NCBI GenBank assembly: GCA_029060755.1
Contig: JAIDTI010000023.1
Coordinates: 117,565-181,564, forward strand
Direction of reading: 5' to 3'
DNA: 64,000 bases
Source of the DNA: Ruminococcus sp.
GTDB lineage: Bacteria > Bacillota > Clostridia > Oscillospirales > Ruminococcaceae
Positions 36,534 to 45,954 of the stretch are shown in pieces (position 1 is the stretch's first letter; each line of letters begins with the position of its first letter). Below the pieces are notes generated by a model. That model had not been told where the DNA came from. It saw only the letters and a list, made by a program, of their open reading frames with translations, and did not search any database. The position numbers were made by a program, and so were the translations under genes.

Positions 36534-37790
36534 ATGGATATACTGAAAAAATCTATGCTGATTTTATCATCAGCAGTACTTATGACACTCCCCGTCTGCA
36601 ATATTTTTGATGCACAAGCTTATGATTCTGCGTTATGGCCTGTTGACAGTCAGTATAAGGATATAACGACTTATTTTGATGAAAGCCGTAACTACGGCAA
36701 TACGTCGGCGCACAATGCAATTGATATTCCTGCTGATTACGGTGCAAACATATATTCCGCATATGACGGAGTATGTATTTCTGCTGATTGGAAAGATGCC
36801 TATGGCTATCTTATAATCATATGGCACGAAGATTTAGGCGTTTACACGTTCTATTCACACTGTTCGTCCGTTTCTGCCTACAGCGGTCAGGCAGTAAAAC
36901 AGGGGGATATAATAGGCTATGTGGGAAGTACGGGCTTTTCAGACGGAAATCATCTCCATTTCGGCATATGCGATACGCTTCTTGGCGGTTTTCCCTCTGA
37001 AATGTATTATAATCCTCTTACTTACTTCTCATACAACGCAGAACATACATTTGAGGAGTGCAACTGCTCAACCAATTACTCTGGACTTTACACAACTCAC
37101 GGCGTTGACACATATCTTAACATAAGAAACGACCACAACACCAATTCCGCAATACTGGGTGAAATTCCGCCTGATGCTGATATAAGAGTTACAAAGGCAG
37201 ACGGTGAGTGGGCGCACGTTGAATACAATGGTATAACAGGTTTCTGCTCAATGGAATTTCTTGAAAAAAAGGGAGAAATAACCTCTGGCATGAGTATTTC
37301 AAATGCAAATGTTCCACGTGGAACACTTGAAACAGGAGCTGTATTCAGCATAAGCGGTACTATAAAATCCGACCTGCCTATAAAAAAAGTATGGGGCGGA
37401 GTTTACGAAAATGACGGCGCAACACCAATATTGATTGCAGAGGACAGCATAAACAGTCTCACTTATGATTTGTCGGGCGAATTTGACAGGCATATCAGAT
37501 TCAATGACCTTACAGACGGCTCATACGTTTACAAGATTGAAGCGGAGGACGAAAGCGGACAGAAATTCACTCTTATCAGTTCAATCTTCTATGTGGGAGA
37601 AGACAAAGATATAGTAACAGGCGATATAAATTCAGACGGCGTTGTAAATATCGCTGATATGGTACTCCTGCAACAGTATCTTCTTGGCAAGACAAGTCTT
37701 TCAGCTACTCAATATACATACGCTGACATCAACAGAGATTCAGTCGTTGATGTGTTTGATATGGTGGAGATAAGAAAAATATATAACTGA
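36534..37790 (+). CDS. Exported M23 peptidase with SH3 and dockerin
   Basis: 418 residues: signal peptide (to about 27), M23/LytM domain with the zinc ligands HNAIDIPADYG and GNHLHFGICD, a bacterial SH3-like domain (residues 200-240), a middle beta domain, and a dockerin pair (GDINSDGVVNIADMVLLQQY and DINRDSVVDVFDMVEIRKI). It probably cuts peptidoglycan cross-links or interpeptide bonds and would be held on a cohesin scaffold. ATG 36534 sits right after proS with a weak site, so coupling is likely. Terminator at 37796. Confidence 0.9.
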   Translation: MDILKKSMLILSSAVLMTLPVCNIFDAQAYDSALWPVDSQYKDITTYFDESRNYGNTSAHNAIDIPADYGANIYSAYDGVCISADWKDAYGYLIIIWHEDLGVYTFYSHCSSVSAYSGQAVKQGDIIGYVGSTGFSDGNHLHFGICDTLLGGFPSEMYYNPLTYFSYNAEHTFEECNCSTNYSGLYTTHGVDTYLNIRNDHNTNSAILGEIPPDADIRVTKADGEWAHVEYNGITGFCSMEFLEKKGEITSGMSISNANVPRGTLETGAVFSISGTIKSDLPIKKVWGGVYENDGATPILIAEDSINSLTYDLSGEFDRHIRFNDLTDGSYVYKIEAEDESGQKFTLISSIFYVGEDKDIVTGDINSDGVVNIADMVLLQQYLLGKTSLSATQYTYADINRDSVVDVFDMVEIRKIYN

Positions 37791-37795
37791 ATGTG

Positions 37796-37827
37796 AATCC
37801 GTCGGAATTTTCGGCGGATTTTTTTTG
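37796..37827 (+). terminator. Terminator after the M23 gene
   Basis: AATCCGTCGG with CGGCGGATT, then eight T. Confidence 0.9.
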
Positions 37828-37834
37828 ATTATAC

Positions 37835-37863
37835 TTGCAAAATATGAAAAACTATAGTATAAT
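37835..37863 (+). promoter_or_regulatory. YfhO gene promoter
   Basis: TTGCAA, 17-base spacer, TATAAT. Confidence 0.75.
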
Positions 37864-37980
37864 AGATGATGTATAAAAAAATTGATAATAAATATTGACG
37901 GAATAATTTACAGAAGACCAGCACATAATTATAACTTGTCATATATCTTATTATCAATAAAAAAAAGGAGGATAAAAACA

Positions 37981-40900
37981 TTGTCACAAACCAAATCCGT
38001 CAGTAAAGCACCTGTCGGCGCACTTCCGACAAAACCACTGGAAAAAGTCAAGCTGTACCCATTATATTATGTAGCGGCTTTTCTCATTCCTGCATTGCTG
38101 ACACTAATCGCCTACGCAGTCTTCGGGGTTTATCCCTTTGGAGAGCGTTCCGTATTGACACTTGACTTAAACGGTCAGTACGTCTATTATTTTGAGAATA
38201 TCCGAAGATGTTTCTGGAGCGGAGAAAGTCCGCTTTACAGCTGGTCAAGAAACCTTTCGGGTGGCTATCAGGGTGTTATAGGTTACTACCTTGCAAGCCC
38301 GTTCACTTTCATAGTAATCCTGTTTCCCCGAAGCATGATTGTTGAAAGCCTTATGATTATGCAGTTATGCAAAATCGGAGCTTGCGGAGCATCTTTCTTT
38401 GCCTATGCTCACCACGCAAAAAACGTTAAGCCGATACCTGCTGTAATCTTTGCAACAATGTATGCACAGATGTCATATGTTGCAATTCAGCTTATCGACC
38501 CTATGTGGATTGACGGTCCTATTTTCTTACCACTTGTAATTCTTGGACTTGAATATCTCATTGACGACGGCAGAAAAATCAACTACATCATTCCGCTTGC
38601 AATTATGTTTATAGCTAACTTCTATATCGGATTCATGATTGCGATATTCGTAGCAATTTACTTTGTCTACTATCTGTTTTTCGGTGCAAAAAAGAAGTTT
38701 TCAGGTGTAAACGACTATGCAAAGACAATCGGCAGAATGATTCTTGCAACAGGTGTTGTATTGATGTGCAGTTATATTATGATTATGCCTGTATACAACG
38801 GTCTTTCACTTGGTAAATTCTCTTTCTCCACACCTGATTACACCTTGCGAACTATGTTCAACCCGATTGAACTTCTGCCGACTCTCATGCCTAACCAATA
38901 CTATTCAGTAAACGTTGATGAGGGTACAAGAATGTACGGCAGACCTGAAATTTACTGCGGTGTACTCTCATTGGTACTTGTACCACTCTATTATATGAAC
39001 AGCAAAATCAAGACAAACCGCAAAATCGGCTACTCATTCATTCTTGCTGTAATGTTTATCAGTATGTGGATTAAGCCTGTCAATATGATGTGGCACGGCG
39101 GACAAGACCCTAACTGGTTACCTTACCGATATTCATTCCTTGTATCGTTTGTACTTGTATCAATGGCGGCGGAGGCTTTCTCAAATCTTCAGGACTATAA
39201 ACTGGACTTCAAGAGTGCGTGCAGTACGTTTATAGCAATAGCACTTCTCTGCTTTGTATACGATGCTGTTCAGCCAAACTTCAATTATAATGAGGACAGA
39301 TACAAATACGCCGCAATAATGCCATATTCTGATACTGTTACGATAAACGGCGAATCAACAAATCATCTTTTCCTGGGTACTATTGTATTCGGTGCTGTTC
39401 TTTCTGCTGTATATCTCACTATCGTGTGGCTTATCAGCAACGCAAAGAAAAAAGCAATGGTAAATGCCCTCACTGGTGTTCTTGCCTGCATAGTATTCTT
39501 TGAAGCTGGTTATAATGCCTTTGATACCATCTTCAAAATCGACAAAGAAGTATATTATTCATCAAGAAAATCATATTCAGCAATCATGGGCGCACCTGAT
39601 GTAACTGCAAAGCTTGAAAATATCGATAATAGCTTATATCGTGCAGAAAAGACATTTTTCAGAAATGTAAATGATAATCAGGCGTACAAAATCAACGGTA
39701 TTTCTCATTCAAGTTCAGTCATGAACGCAAGAATAATCAGATTTATTGAAACACTTGGTTATACTACAAAAAGCTATGAAACAAGATATGACGGCAACAC
39801 TCCGATTGCAGACTCACTTCTTGGAATCAAGTATGTGCTTGATGACCCGTCAATCAGAAACGGAAGTAAGTCATTGTTAAGCCCATATTATAATCTTATT
39901 CAGTCTTCCACTTATCAGGCTGAAAGCGGTGAGAAAACACTTGATATTTACGAAAATCCCGATGCACTCCCGATTGGTTTTATGGCTGATGATGATATAC
40001 TCCATCTTAGCTTTTTAGGAAACGACAATCCGTTCAACAGCATGAATAATTTCCTTAGTTCACTTACCGGCAATACTCCCGATTACACCAACTTACAGCC
40101 GAAAGAGTATTTCAGACGAATTGAGGGTTCACAATATCCCGAAGTTGTACTGAATGAGTGCTGGGAATCAGACTACAACGGACAGCACTGCTACAATGCA
40201 AATGCAAACGCAGGCGACCCGACTGTCAGAATTCATATCACAACAGAAGAAGAATCACCTGTTTTCATGTTCCTGAAATCAGACAACCCGAAAAAGTGCA
40301 ATTTGTGGGTATCGTCCACAAAAGACCCTGAAACAGGCGAATTTGTTGCAGGAACGTTCAATGGCTATGGCAGTTATTATGACGGCTATGACTATTCAAT
40401 CGTAAATATTGGCACTTATCCTGCTGGTACAGAACTTGAAATCCGTCTTACAATTCTACAGGCTGACAGAACAGGCAACAACGAATATATCATGATAAAA
40501 GACTTCCAGTTCTATCACCTTGATTATGAAACATTCCATAATGATATACAGCAACTCAAGAATAACACATGGAATCTTGATTACTCAAAGACAAAAAACA
40601 ATTACCTTGTTGGTGAGATTGATGCACAGGCAGGACAGATTTTCTATACATCAATCCCATACGAACCGGGCTGGACTGTAAAAGTTGACGGAAAGAAAGT
40701 AAGTGAGCAGTTTGAGGAGACTATTTCAGACAATGGCACAAGCATAATGAGAAACTTCACAGACGCTACAGAAGGACAGGTTGTTATATTAAATGCGCTT
40801 ATGGGAATAAGATTACCCGAAGGACATCACAAAATTGAGATGAAATATTCTCCTCCCGGATTCAATACAGGTGTTATACTTCTCATCTTAGGTATTGGTG

Positions 40901-41130
40901 TAGTAGTATTGCTTTATCTCTCCGACAGAAAAAACAATCATGTATTGCTTTTGAGAAAGCGTGGACTTGTAATTGATTACGACCCGCCGAAATCAGAGAA
41001 AAAACCAGTCAAGAACATCATCAAATCAAAAGTTAAAGTAGAAGATAATAAAGAATCCGCTGAAACTGAATCAACCGAAGAAGAAACGGAAGATATAGAA
41101 GATATTGCAGAAGAATCCGACGAAGAATAA
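37981..41130 (+). CDS. YfhO family membrane glycosyltransferase-like protein
   Basis: 1049 residues starting at TTG 37981, eight bases after AAAGGAGG. About twelve membrane helices are spread through the first 560 residues. The loop SVLTLDLNGQYVYYFENIRR and the segment DPNWLPYRYSFLVSF fit YfhO. The C-terminal half is extracytoplasmic and ends with a helix near 1000 and an acidic tail. YfhO in Bacillus adds GlcNAc or similar sugars to lipoteichoic acid or lipids; the substrate here is unknown. Terminator at 41138. Confidence 0.9.
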   Translation: MSQTKSVSKAPVGALPTKPLEKVKLYPLYYVAAFLIPALLTLIAYAVFGVYPFGERSVLTLDLNGQYVYYFENIRRCFWSGESPLYSWSRNLSGGYQGVIGYYLASPFTFIVILFPRSMIVESLMIMQLCKIGACGASFFAYAHHAKNVKPIPAVIFATMYAQMSYVAIQLIDPMWIDGPIFLPLVILGLEYLIDDGRKINYIIPLAIMFIANFYIGFMIAIFVAIYFVYYLFFGAKKKFSGVNDYAKTIGRMILATGVVLMCSYIMIMPVYNGLSLGKFSFSTPDYTLRTMFNPIELLPTLMPNQYYSVNVDEGTRMYGRPEIYCGVLSLVLVPLYYMNSKIKTNRKIGYSFILAVMFISMWIKPVNMMWHGGQDPNWLPYRYSFLVSFVLVSMAAEAFSNLQDYKLDFKSACSTFIAIALLCFVYDAVQPNFNYNEDRYKYAAIMPYSDTVTINGESTNHLFLGTIVFGAVLSAVYLTIVWLISNAKKKAMVNALTGVLACIVFFEAGYNAFDTIFKIDKEVYYSSRKSYSAIMGAPDVTAKLENIDNSLYRAEKTFFRNVNDNQAYKINGISHSSSVMNARIIRFIETLGYTTKSYETRYDGNTPIADSLLGIKYVLDDPSIRNGSKSLLSPYYNLIQSSTYQAESGEKTLDIYENPDALPIGFMADDDILHLSFLGNDNPFNSMNNFLSSLTGNTPDYTNLQPKEYFRRIEGSQYPEVVLNECWESDYNGQHCYNANANAGDPTVRIHITTEEESPVFMFLKSDNPKKCNLWVSSTKDPETGEFVAGTFNGYGSYYDGYDYSIVNIGTYPAGTELEIRLTILQADRTGNNEYIMIKDFQFYHLDYETFHNDIQQLKNNTWNLDYSKTKNNYLVGEIDAQAGQIFYTSIPYEPGWTVKVDGKKVSEQFEETISDNGTSIMRNFTDATEGQVVILNALMGIRLPEGHHKIEMKYSPPGFNTGVILLILGIGVVVLLYLSDRKNNHVLLLRKRGLVIDYDPPKSEKKPVKNIIKSKVKVEDNKESAETESTEEETEDIEDIAEESDEE

Positions 41131-41137
41131 CAAAAAG

Positions 41138-41179
41138 AAAAACAGGAAAGCTGAAAATTTTCAGCCGACCTGTTTTTTT
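41138..41179 (+). terminator. Terminator of the YfhO gene
   Basis: AACAGG with CCTGTT around GCTGAAAATTTTCAGC, then seven T. Confidence 0.85.
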
Positions 41180-41292
41180 GTCTGAACATTGTTTTGGCAA
41201 TTCTGAAAAGCATATAACTTTATCATCATAAAAAACTTTCGTCATTTGTAATTTCTGTAACGTTTTCGCTGATTCTGAAAATCCATATAAAA

Positions 41293-41560
41293 GGAAACAG
41301 GTTTTGTATAAAGTGCTGTTTTTAAATTTTTCTTTGCTGAAATAGTGGGAAAAAAAGGAAATAATTAAGTTTTTCCCGATTTACAGCTATTTATCAAACT
41401 GGGAAAAATAGGGAAATAATTATTTTTTCCGGGAAAAAATTATATTGCGCAATTATTTCCCACAAATAATTAATTTTTTCCTTATTATTTCCCACTCAAA
41501 AAAACACGATATATAGCCGAAAACAGACTTTTTTCCGTTTTTTCCCACTGTTTCGGCAGT
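41293..41560. repeat. Palindromic repeat L, GGGAAA/TTTCCC rich
   Basis: About 265 bases without a gene. The outer arms (GAAATAGTGGGAAAAAA at 41338 with TTTTTTCCCACTGTTTC near 41540) can pair over about 17 bases. Inside are GGGAAATAAT with ATTATTTCCC and a central TTTTTTCCGGGAAAAAA. A clearly related copy is at 42897-43150. Confidence 0.8.
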
Positions 41561-41609
41561 TCTGAAAACCACATAAAAAAGGAGCAGGAATTAACCTGCT
41601 CCGAACTGA

Positions 41610-42345
41610 TTATTCACTTTCAATAATGCTGATGTATCTTTCAAGCTCCTGAATTTCATAATCCGCCACCAATGAAACAAGTGCATCAGGACTTTTTGTT
41701 GTGCGGTAATCATCAAAACAGTTATAATACTTCATTCTGTCGGTGAACTTGATATTGACAGGAAGCAATCCCGACTTCATAAGTTCAAAGTTGAGAAGAA
41801 GTCTGCCTGTTCTGCTGTTGCCGTCAATAAACGGGTGTATACTCTCAAATTCAAGGTGAAGCATTGAAACAGCTGTAATAATGTCATCAGTTGAGTTTCT
41901 GTAGTCAATAACAAGCTGTTCCATAAGTTTCGGAACAAGATAAGGCTGTGGCGGTGTGTGTTCACTTCCCATAATCATTACGGGAACACGGCGTTAAACT
42001 CCTTTGTTTTCACGGTCTGCCATAAGCACAAGCGAGTGAATTTCTTTTATAACACGCTCCGAAATCTCTGTATCTGCATTTACAAGCTCTGTAATATAAT
42101 CAAAAGCATCTTTGTGACCAATAGCCTCCAGATGTTTTTATCGGCTTTTCAGCGATTGTAATACCTTGCTGTAAAATCATAGCTGTTTCTTTGAGCGTAA
42201 GCGTACTGCCCTCAATAGCATTGGAATGATAGCAGTTATTTACTGTAAATTCCTCACGAAGTCGCTTTAATTCGCCCTGATTAAGCGGACGGAGTGCGGA
42301 CAGATTTTCTTTAAGTTCCCACACTCTTTTCAGTTTGTTGGTCAT
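41610..42345 (-). pseudogene. Broken Fic domain protein
   Basis: The N-terminal part (42345 down) carries the inhibitory-helix-like SNAIEGSTLT and the C-terminal part keeps HPFIDGNSRTGRLL, the Fic active-site motif. Between them the frame shifts near 42140 (an AAACATCTGG stretch that should read as DHLEA) and a TAA interrupts at 41994-41996 where a Tyr codon is expected before RRVPVMIMGS. Fic enzymes transfer AMP to target proteins. The gene overlaps the XRE gene by ATGA. Not functional as written, unless sequence errors are present. Confidence 0.85.
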
Positions 42346-42554
42346 TCCTGCTCCTCCTCATTAATAAGAATATCTCCGATGTCACATTCAAGTAGTGAAC
42401 ACAGCTTTGATAAAACATCAAAAGAAACGCTCTGTTTATGCCTTAATCTCTGCATTGTTGCTTCACCTATCAGCTTTTCTTTTCTAATGCGTGTTGTTGA
42501 GTAGCCTTTTTCTTTTAAAGCTGCTAACACATCAATTTTATACTTTATTGGCAT
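42342..42554 (-). CDS. XRE-type helix-turn-helix regulator, Fic partner
   Basis: 70 residues, one HTH domain (YSTTRIRKEKLIGEATMQRL, then VSFDVLSKLCSLLECDIGDI). Overlaps the fic start by four bases, so it was probably a control gene or antitoxin for Fic. ATG 42554 follows AAAGGA. Intact while fic is broken. Confidence 0.9.
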   Translation of the reverse strand: MPIKYKIDVLAALKEKGYSTTRIRKEKLIGEATMQRLRHKQSVSFDVLSKLCSLLECDIGDILINEEEQE

Positions 42555-42689
42555 TGTATCAAGTCCTTTGGGGTGGGAGCAGATTTTTATAACACTCCCT
42601 ACTTCCCATTATAATTATATCATAAAACAACACTAAAATCAAGTGCAAAAATCACTAAAAATTGGACTGGTTGATTTAGTTTTTTAACG

Positions 42690-42864
42690 GCTTTATAAGT
42701 TCTCTGTAGTTATGCCATCGGATATTCTGAAAGAGTAGTCACCGAAATCAAGCTTTTTTGATTCATGCTTTATACCGTATGCATCAAGACTGTTGAGTAT
42801 ATGCTTATTCTCTTGTATCACAGATTATTGTGACTTCCTTACAAAATTTTTCTTTATCGCTCAT
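42690..42864 (-). pseudogene. ERCC4-type nuclease remnant
   Basis: From ATG 42864 (MSDKEKFCKEVTIICDTRE, the DTREQ metal-binding strand) the frame ends at a TAA, but one frame over it continues NKHILNSLDAYGIKHESKK and then LDFGDYSFR, the second ERCC4 motif, before stopping after TTENL. The shift sits where EQN is expected. The rest of the domain is missing. A phage- or plasmid-type fragment. Site GAGGTG at the start is still good. Confidence 0.7.
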
Positions 42865-42896
42865 AATATTCACCTCGTTATTTTATACAAAATTCG

Positions 42897-43150
42897 GAGC
42901 AGAATTTGTACAAAGTGCTGTTTTTAAATTTTCTGTTACTGAAAATATGGGAAAAAAGGAAAAAAAGTAAAATTTTACCAATTTATAGCCATTTATCAGA
43001 CTGGGAAAAAACATGGAAAAAAGCACTTATTTGTGGGAAATAAGTATCTGACTTGGGAAAAAAGCACTTTTTTCCTGCTTATTTCCCATTGCATTTTTAC
43101 CGATATATAGCCAAAATCAGACTTTTTCCGTTTTTTCCCACTATTTCAGA
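42897..43150. repeat. Palindromic repeat R, GGGAAA/TTTCCC rich
   Basis: Related to 41293-41560 (shared runs AAAGTGCTGTTTTTAAATTTT, TTTATCAGACTGGGAAAAA, GATATATAGCC, TTTTCCGTTTTTTCCCACT). Outer arms pair, and the inner stem is TGGGAAATAAG with CTTATTTCCCA where copy L has AAT/ATT, a paired change. Confidence 0.8.
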
Positions 43151-43193
43151 CGGTTTAAAATTAAAACTCCGTCTCCTGCTCCTGTTATGTAAT

Positions 43194-44828
43194 TTATTTA
43201 TCAAAAATCAACGGATTAACTTTAATTGTAACTTTCGGTCTGCCTGCTGTTTTTGTTTCTGTAATTTTGATATACTTCATATTATCAAGCAGTTCAAGCA
43301 CTTTATCAAGTTCATTTGATTTAATTGTGCGGTTATCTCTTGAAATATCGCTTCGGGTATAAACTTCCTGTCTGTTATCTTTCAGCTTTTTGAGAACACG
43401 TTTTGCATTTTTGGTAGTTTTGCCCTCAAAAGCCGTACCACTGAAAGCCTTGTGAGCCTGATTCTCTGCCCACATTGCAATCCCTGCTGACTTCATAACC
43501 GTATCTTCATCAATCAAATCAGTTGGATTGTGCGTGCAGAGATGAAGTATTCCTGCAATCCTACAGCACTTAGCATAAAGCTTATTCGCCCATTCAGCCA
43601 TATATACAAGGTTACCGCCCTCTTTCAGTCTGCACTCAATTGAATAGAAATAATCACCCAGAAGATTTGATGCGTTCGTGTTGAATCGGAGAATCTGCGG
43701 ATTTTCGACTGTTCCTGCATTAAGAAGATTTTCAATAAGACTGCCGTACTGCTCTCTTAATTCCTGCGGAATAAGCGGTGACTGCTGTTTTCTGCTCCCC
43801 TGCTTACTTTCAGGAAATGCAAACAGGAAACGGTGAATAAGTCCACGCCCTGCAAATTCGGGCTTGTTCATTGCCTTTGCGAACGGTTCAGGCTGTGCCA
43901 TAAGACCCAGAGTTATAACGGGGTGTTCAAGATAGATATTTTCTTTTGAACGTCTTGTAACAACAAGCGGTGAGCCGTCATAGGCTTTCAGGAAGATGTC
44001 AATATTCGCTGTTCCGTTTGAGTAAAGACCTGCAATATTATCAAATATCCCACATTCATCATCAAGTATACCCATAAGTTCGTTATTGTCAGCAAGTTCA
44101 GCCGTAAGACTTTCAGGTGTGCAGTCAGTAATATTCAGAGTGAGACGGTTGACAGGCTTGAGATTTTCCAGTTCAAGAGCGATTTCCTGTGCTTTGTCTA
44201 CATCAGCGTTTTTGCCCTTTGTGAGACTTTCAAACGCATTTGCAAGTGATTTTCTCTTTGCTCTGTATTCAGCGATAAGCGGTGCTAAACGTTCATTTTC
44301 TTTCTTCTGATACTCAAAAAGCGGAGCAGTTAAAGTGCTGAACACTCCCGACTTTCTTTCACCAGGACTTGCTACCGTCAGCGTATAGAGATTCAGCGGT
44401 TCTTCATGAAAAGTATTCGGAAAACAGACATTGAATTTCCCTTGTACACAGCGTGACAGCACCGACAGCAAAGGCAGTACACACATTTCAATATCAACCT
44501 GCACATACTCCGCAACAGCTTTGAGATAGTCACGGAGCAAGTCAGGGAGACAACTATCGGGATTGAATTTCATCATCTGGACTGGCTTTTCAAAAGACTG
44601 TGGCATCTCCCACAGTTCAGGTTCGCCGCGTTCTTTGGCTTTCTTCTGCATCAGCTCATAGGTTACATCTTCCTTGCCGAATTTTCTTGCCTGATACATA
44701 ATGTTTGTGAAAATTTCTTTGTTGGTGTTCCTGCGCTCAAAAGCAAGGTCCATTGCTCTTTCGGTGTACTCAAAAAATTCAAGAAGTGTCATTTCCTTCT
44801 GCTCATTTGTATTTGCTGTGTTGGTCAT
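43194..44828 (-). CDS. DUF3987 protein (YfjI-like), probable mobile-element origin
   Basis: 544 residues. A degenerate P-loop is in SPGERKSGV, and GLMAQPEPFAKAMNKPEFAG with FAGRGLIHRFLFAFPE are DUF3987 landmarks. The C-terminus looks like a winged helix. Relatives occur in prophages and integrated plasmids near primases; the activity is not established. ATG 44828 follows AAAGGAG; the upstream extension to 44897 has no site. Confidence 0.85.
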   Translation of the reverse strand: MTNTANTNEQKEMTLLEFFEYTERAMDLAFERRNTNKEIFTNIMYQARKFGKEDVTYELMQKKAKERGEPELWEMPQSFEKPVQMMKFNPDSCLPDLLRDYLKAVAEYVQVDIEMCVLPLLSVLSRCVQGKFNVCFPNTFHEEPLNLYTLTVASPGERKSGVFSTLTAPLFEYQKKENERLAPLIAEYRAKRKSLANAFESLTKGKNADVDKAQEIALELENLKPVNRLTLNITDCTPESLTAELADNNELMGILDDECGIFDNIAGLYSNGTANIDIFLKAYDGSPLVVTRRSKENIYLEHPVITLGLMAQPEPFAKAMNKPEFAGRGLIHRFLFAFPESKQGSRKQQSPLIPQELREQYGSLIENLLNAGTVENPQILRFNTNASNLLGDYFYSIECRLKEGGNLVYMAEWANKLYAKCCRIAGILHLCTHNPTDLIDEDTVMKSAGIAMWAENQAHKAFSGTAFEGKTTKNAKRVLKKLKDNRQEVYTRSDISRDNRTIKSNELDKVLELLDNMKYIKITETKTAGRPKVTIKVNPLIFDK

Positions 44829-44962
44829 TATTTTTGCTCCTTTGCAATATCTTTTCATAAGAGGGCAAAAACAGCATCTTTTTAAATCAAAAAACATTGA
44901 TTATTGAGAAAAGTTTACAAAAAATTCACAATTGCACGTAAAAATCACGTATTTCACCATTC

Positions 44963-45010
44963 AGCAAAACAAAACAGACATACTCCCTTATAAGAGAATA
45001 TGCCTGTTTT
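44963..45010 (-). terminator. tRNA-Thr terminator
   Basis: On the minus strand AAAACAG and ATATTCTC pair with GGGAGTAT and CTGTTTT, then a T-rich tail. Confidence 0.8.
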
Positions 45011-45024
45011 ACGCTGATTTCTTA

Positions 45025-45100
45025 TGGAGCTTGTGACGGGACTCGAACCTGCGACCTGCTCATTACGAATGAGCTGCACTACCAGCTGTGCTACACAAGC
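45025..45100 (-). tRNA. tRNA-Thr (CGT)
   Basis: 76 bases with encoded CCA. Acceptor GCTTGTG with CACAAGC, anticodon stem GCTCA/TGAGC with loop TTCGTAA, anticodon CGT for codon ACG, T loop TTCGAGT. It lies at the right edge of the decayed region, which suits a tRNA-linked integration site, but no repeated tRNA end is found in the window. Confidence 0.95.
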
Positions 45101-45103
45101 CTC

Positions 45104-45162
45104 TTGACAAATTGCGAATAATATGCTATAATTATTATATCACATGGAAACAGATTTGTCAA
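45104..45162. promoter_or_regulatory. Face-to-face promoter pair in a palindrome
   Basis: CTCTTGACAAAT (45101-45112) and ATTTGTCAAGAG (45154-45165) form a perfect 12-base inverted repeat carrying both -35 boxes. Plus: TTGACA 45104-45109, 17 spacer, TATAAT 45127-45132. Minus: TTGACA 45162-45157, 17 spacer, TATAAT 45139-45134. The minus promoter serves the tRNA; the plus one reads into the box array. Confidence 0.85.
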
Positions 45163-45179
45163 GAGGGTATTTATCGACT

Positions 45180-45850
45180 ACAGTCTATTAACTGCAAATT
45201 GTTGAAAACTTTTATGTTGAAAACCTGTTAGTTTAGCTCAAAAATACTGTGGAAAACCTGTTGAAACAGTGTGGAAAACTGTTGAAAGTCGTGTTGAAAA
45301 GTACCCCGAAATTGCACCAAAAAAGTTCACGAAAAAACAAAAAAAATCACTGTTGAATGTTGAAAACTCTGTGGAAAAATCTGTTGAAAAATTTGTGGAA
45401 AACCTGTTGAAACATGTTGAAAGATTTTTGAGAATCCCTATTTACAGAGATTTTTCAGGTATCAAAAAAATCAACCTTTCAACATTGTGATTGTTGAAAA
45501 CCTGTTAGTTTAGAGCAAAAAAACTGTTGAAAACCTGTTGAAACAGTGTGGAAAACTGTTGAAAGTTGTGTTGAAAACCCCTGATTTAAATGGTTACAAA
45601 GTGAATTTAACGAGGAGTGCTTTAACTTGAAAAATGTTGAAAACTTTGTTGAAAGTTATGTGGAAAACTCCTCAAAAAGTTAACAAAAAGTTCACAATTA
45701 GAAAAAGTTTTCAACAGCCAAAAGTGATTAACAAATTGTGACTAATATTAAAAAATTTAACATTGATTTTTTGTAATTCAACAGAGTTTTCAACTTTTTG
45801 ATGTTGAAATGTTGAAAACTTTGTGGAAAACCTGTTTTTTGTTAACGAAA
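45180..45850. repeat. Array of TGTTGAAAA/TGTGGAAAA boxes
   Basis: About 25 boxes on plus and a few on minus (TTTTCAACA) in about 650 bases, irregularly spaced. A roughly 90-base subunit occurs twice (near 45213 and 45490). The same boxes fill the dnaA-dnaN interval. No credible gene: the frame at 45269 only reads through the boxes. Confidence 0.85.
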
Positions 45851-45954
45851 AATTCATAATTATAATTTGACATCGGGTATAAATTTTTTAAAACTGTAAA
45901 TACTACATTTCATATTGCAGAAATGCAATAATTCTAAACGAAAGAAATGGTAAT

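Noticed and set aside
45025..45100. Attachment-site duplicate of the tRNA end
   Set aside because: No copy of the tRNA 3' part is found in the window; integration remains an idea only.
45269..45490. 73-codon open frame in the box array
   Set aside because: The reading only decodes the box repeats (VEKSVEKFVENLLKHVE); no ribosome site and no independent protein signal.
45180..45850. CRISPR array
   Set aside because: The repeats are 9-10 bases, irregularly spaced and on both strands; no equal spacers and no cas genes.
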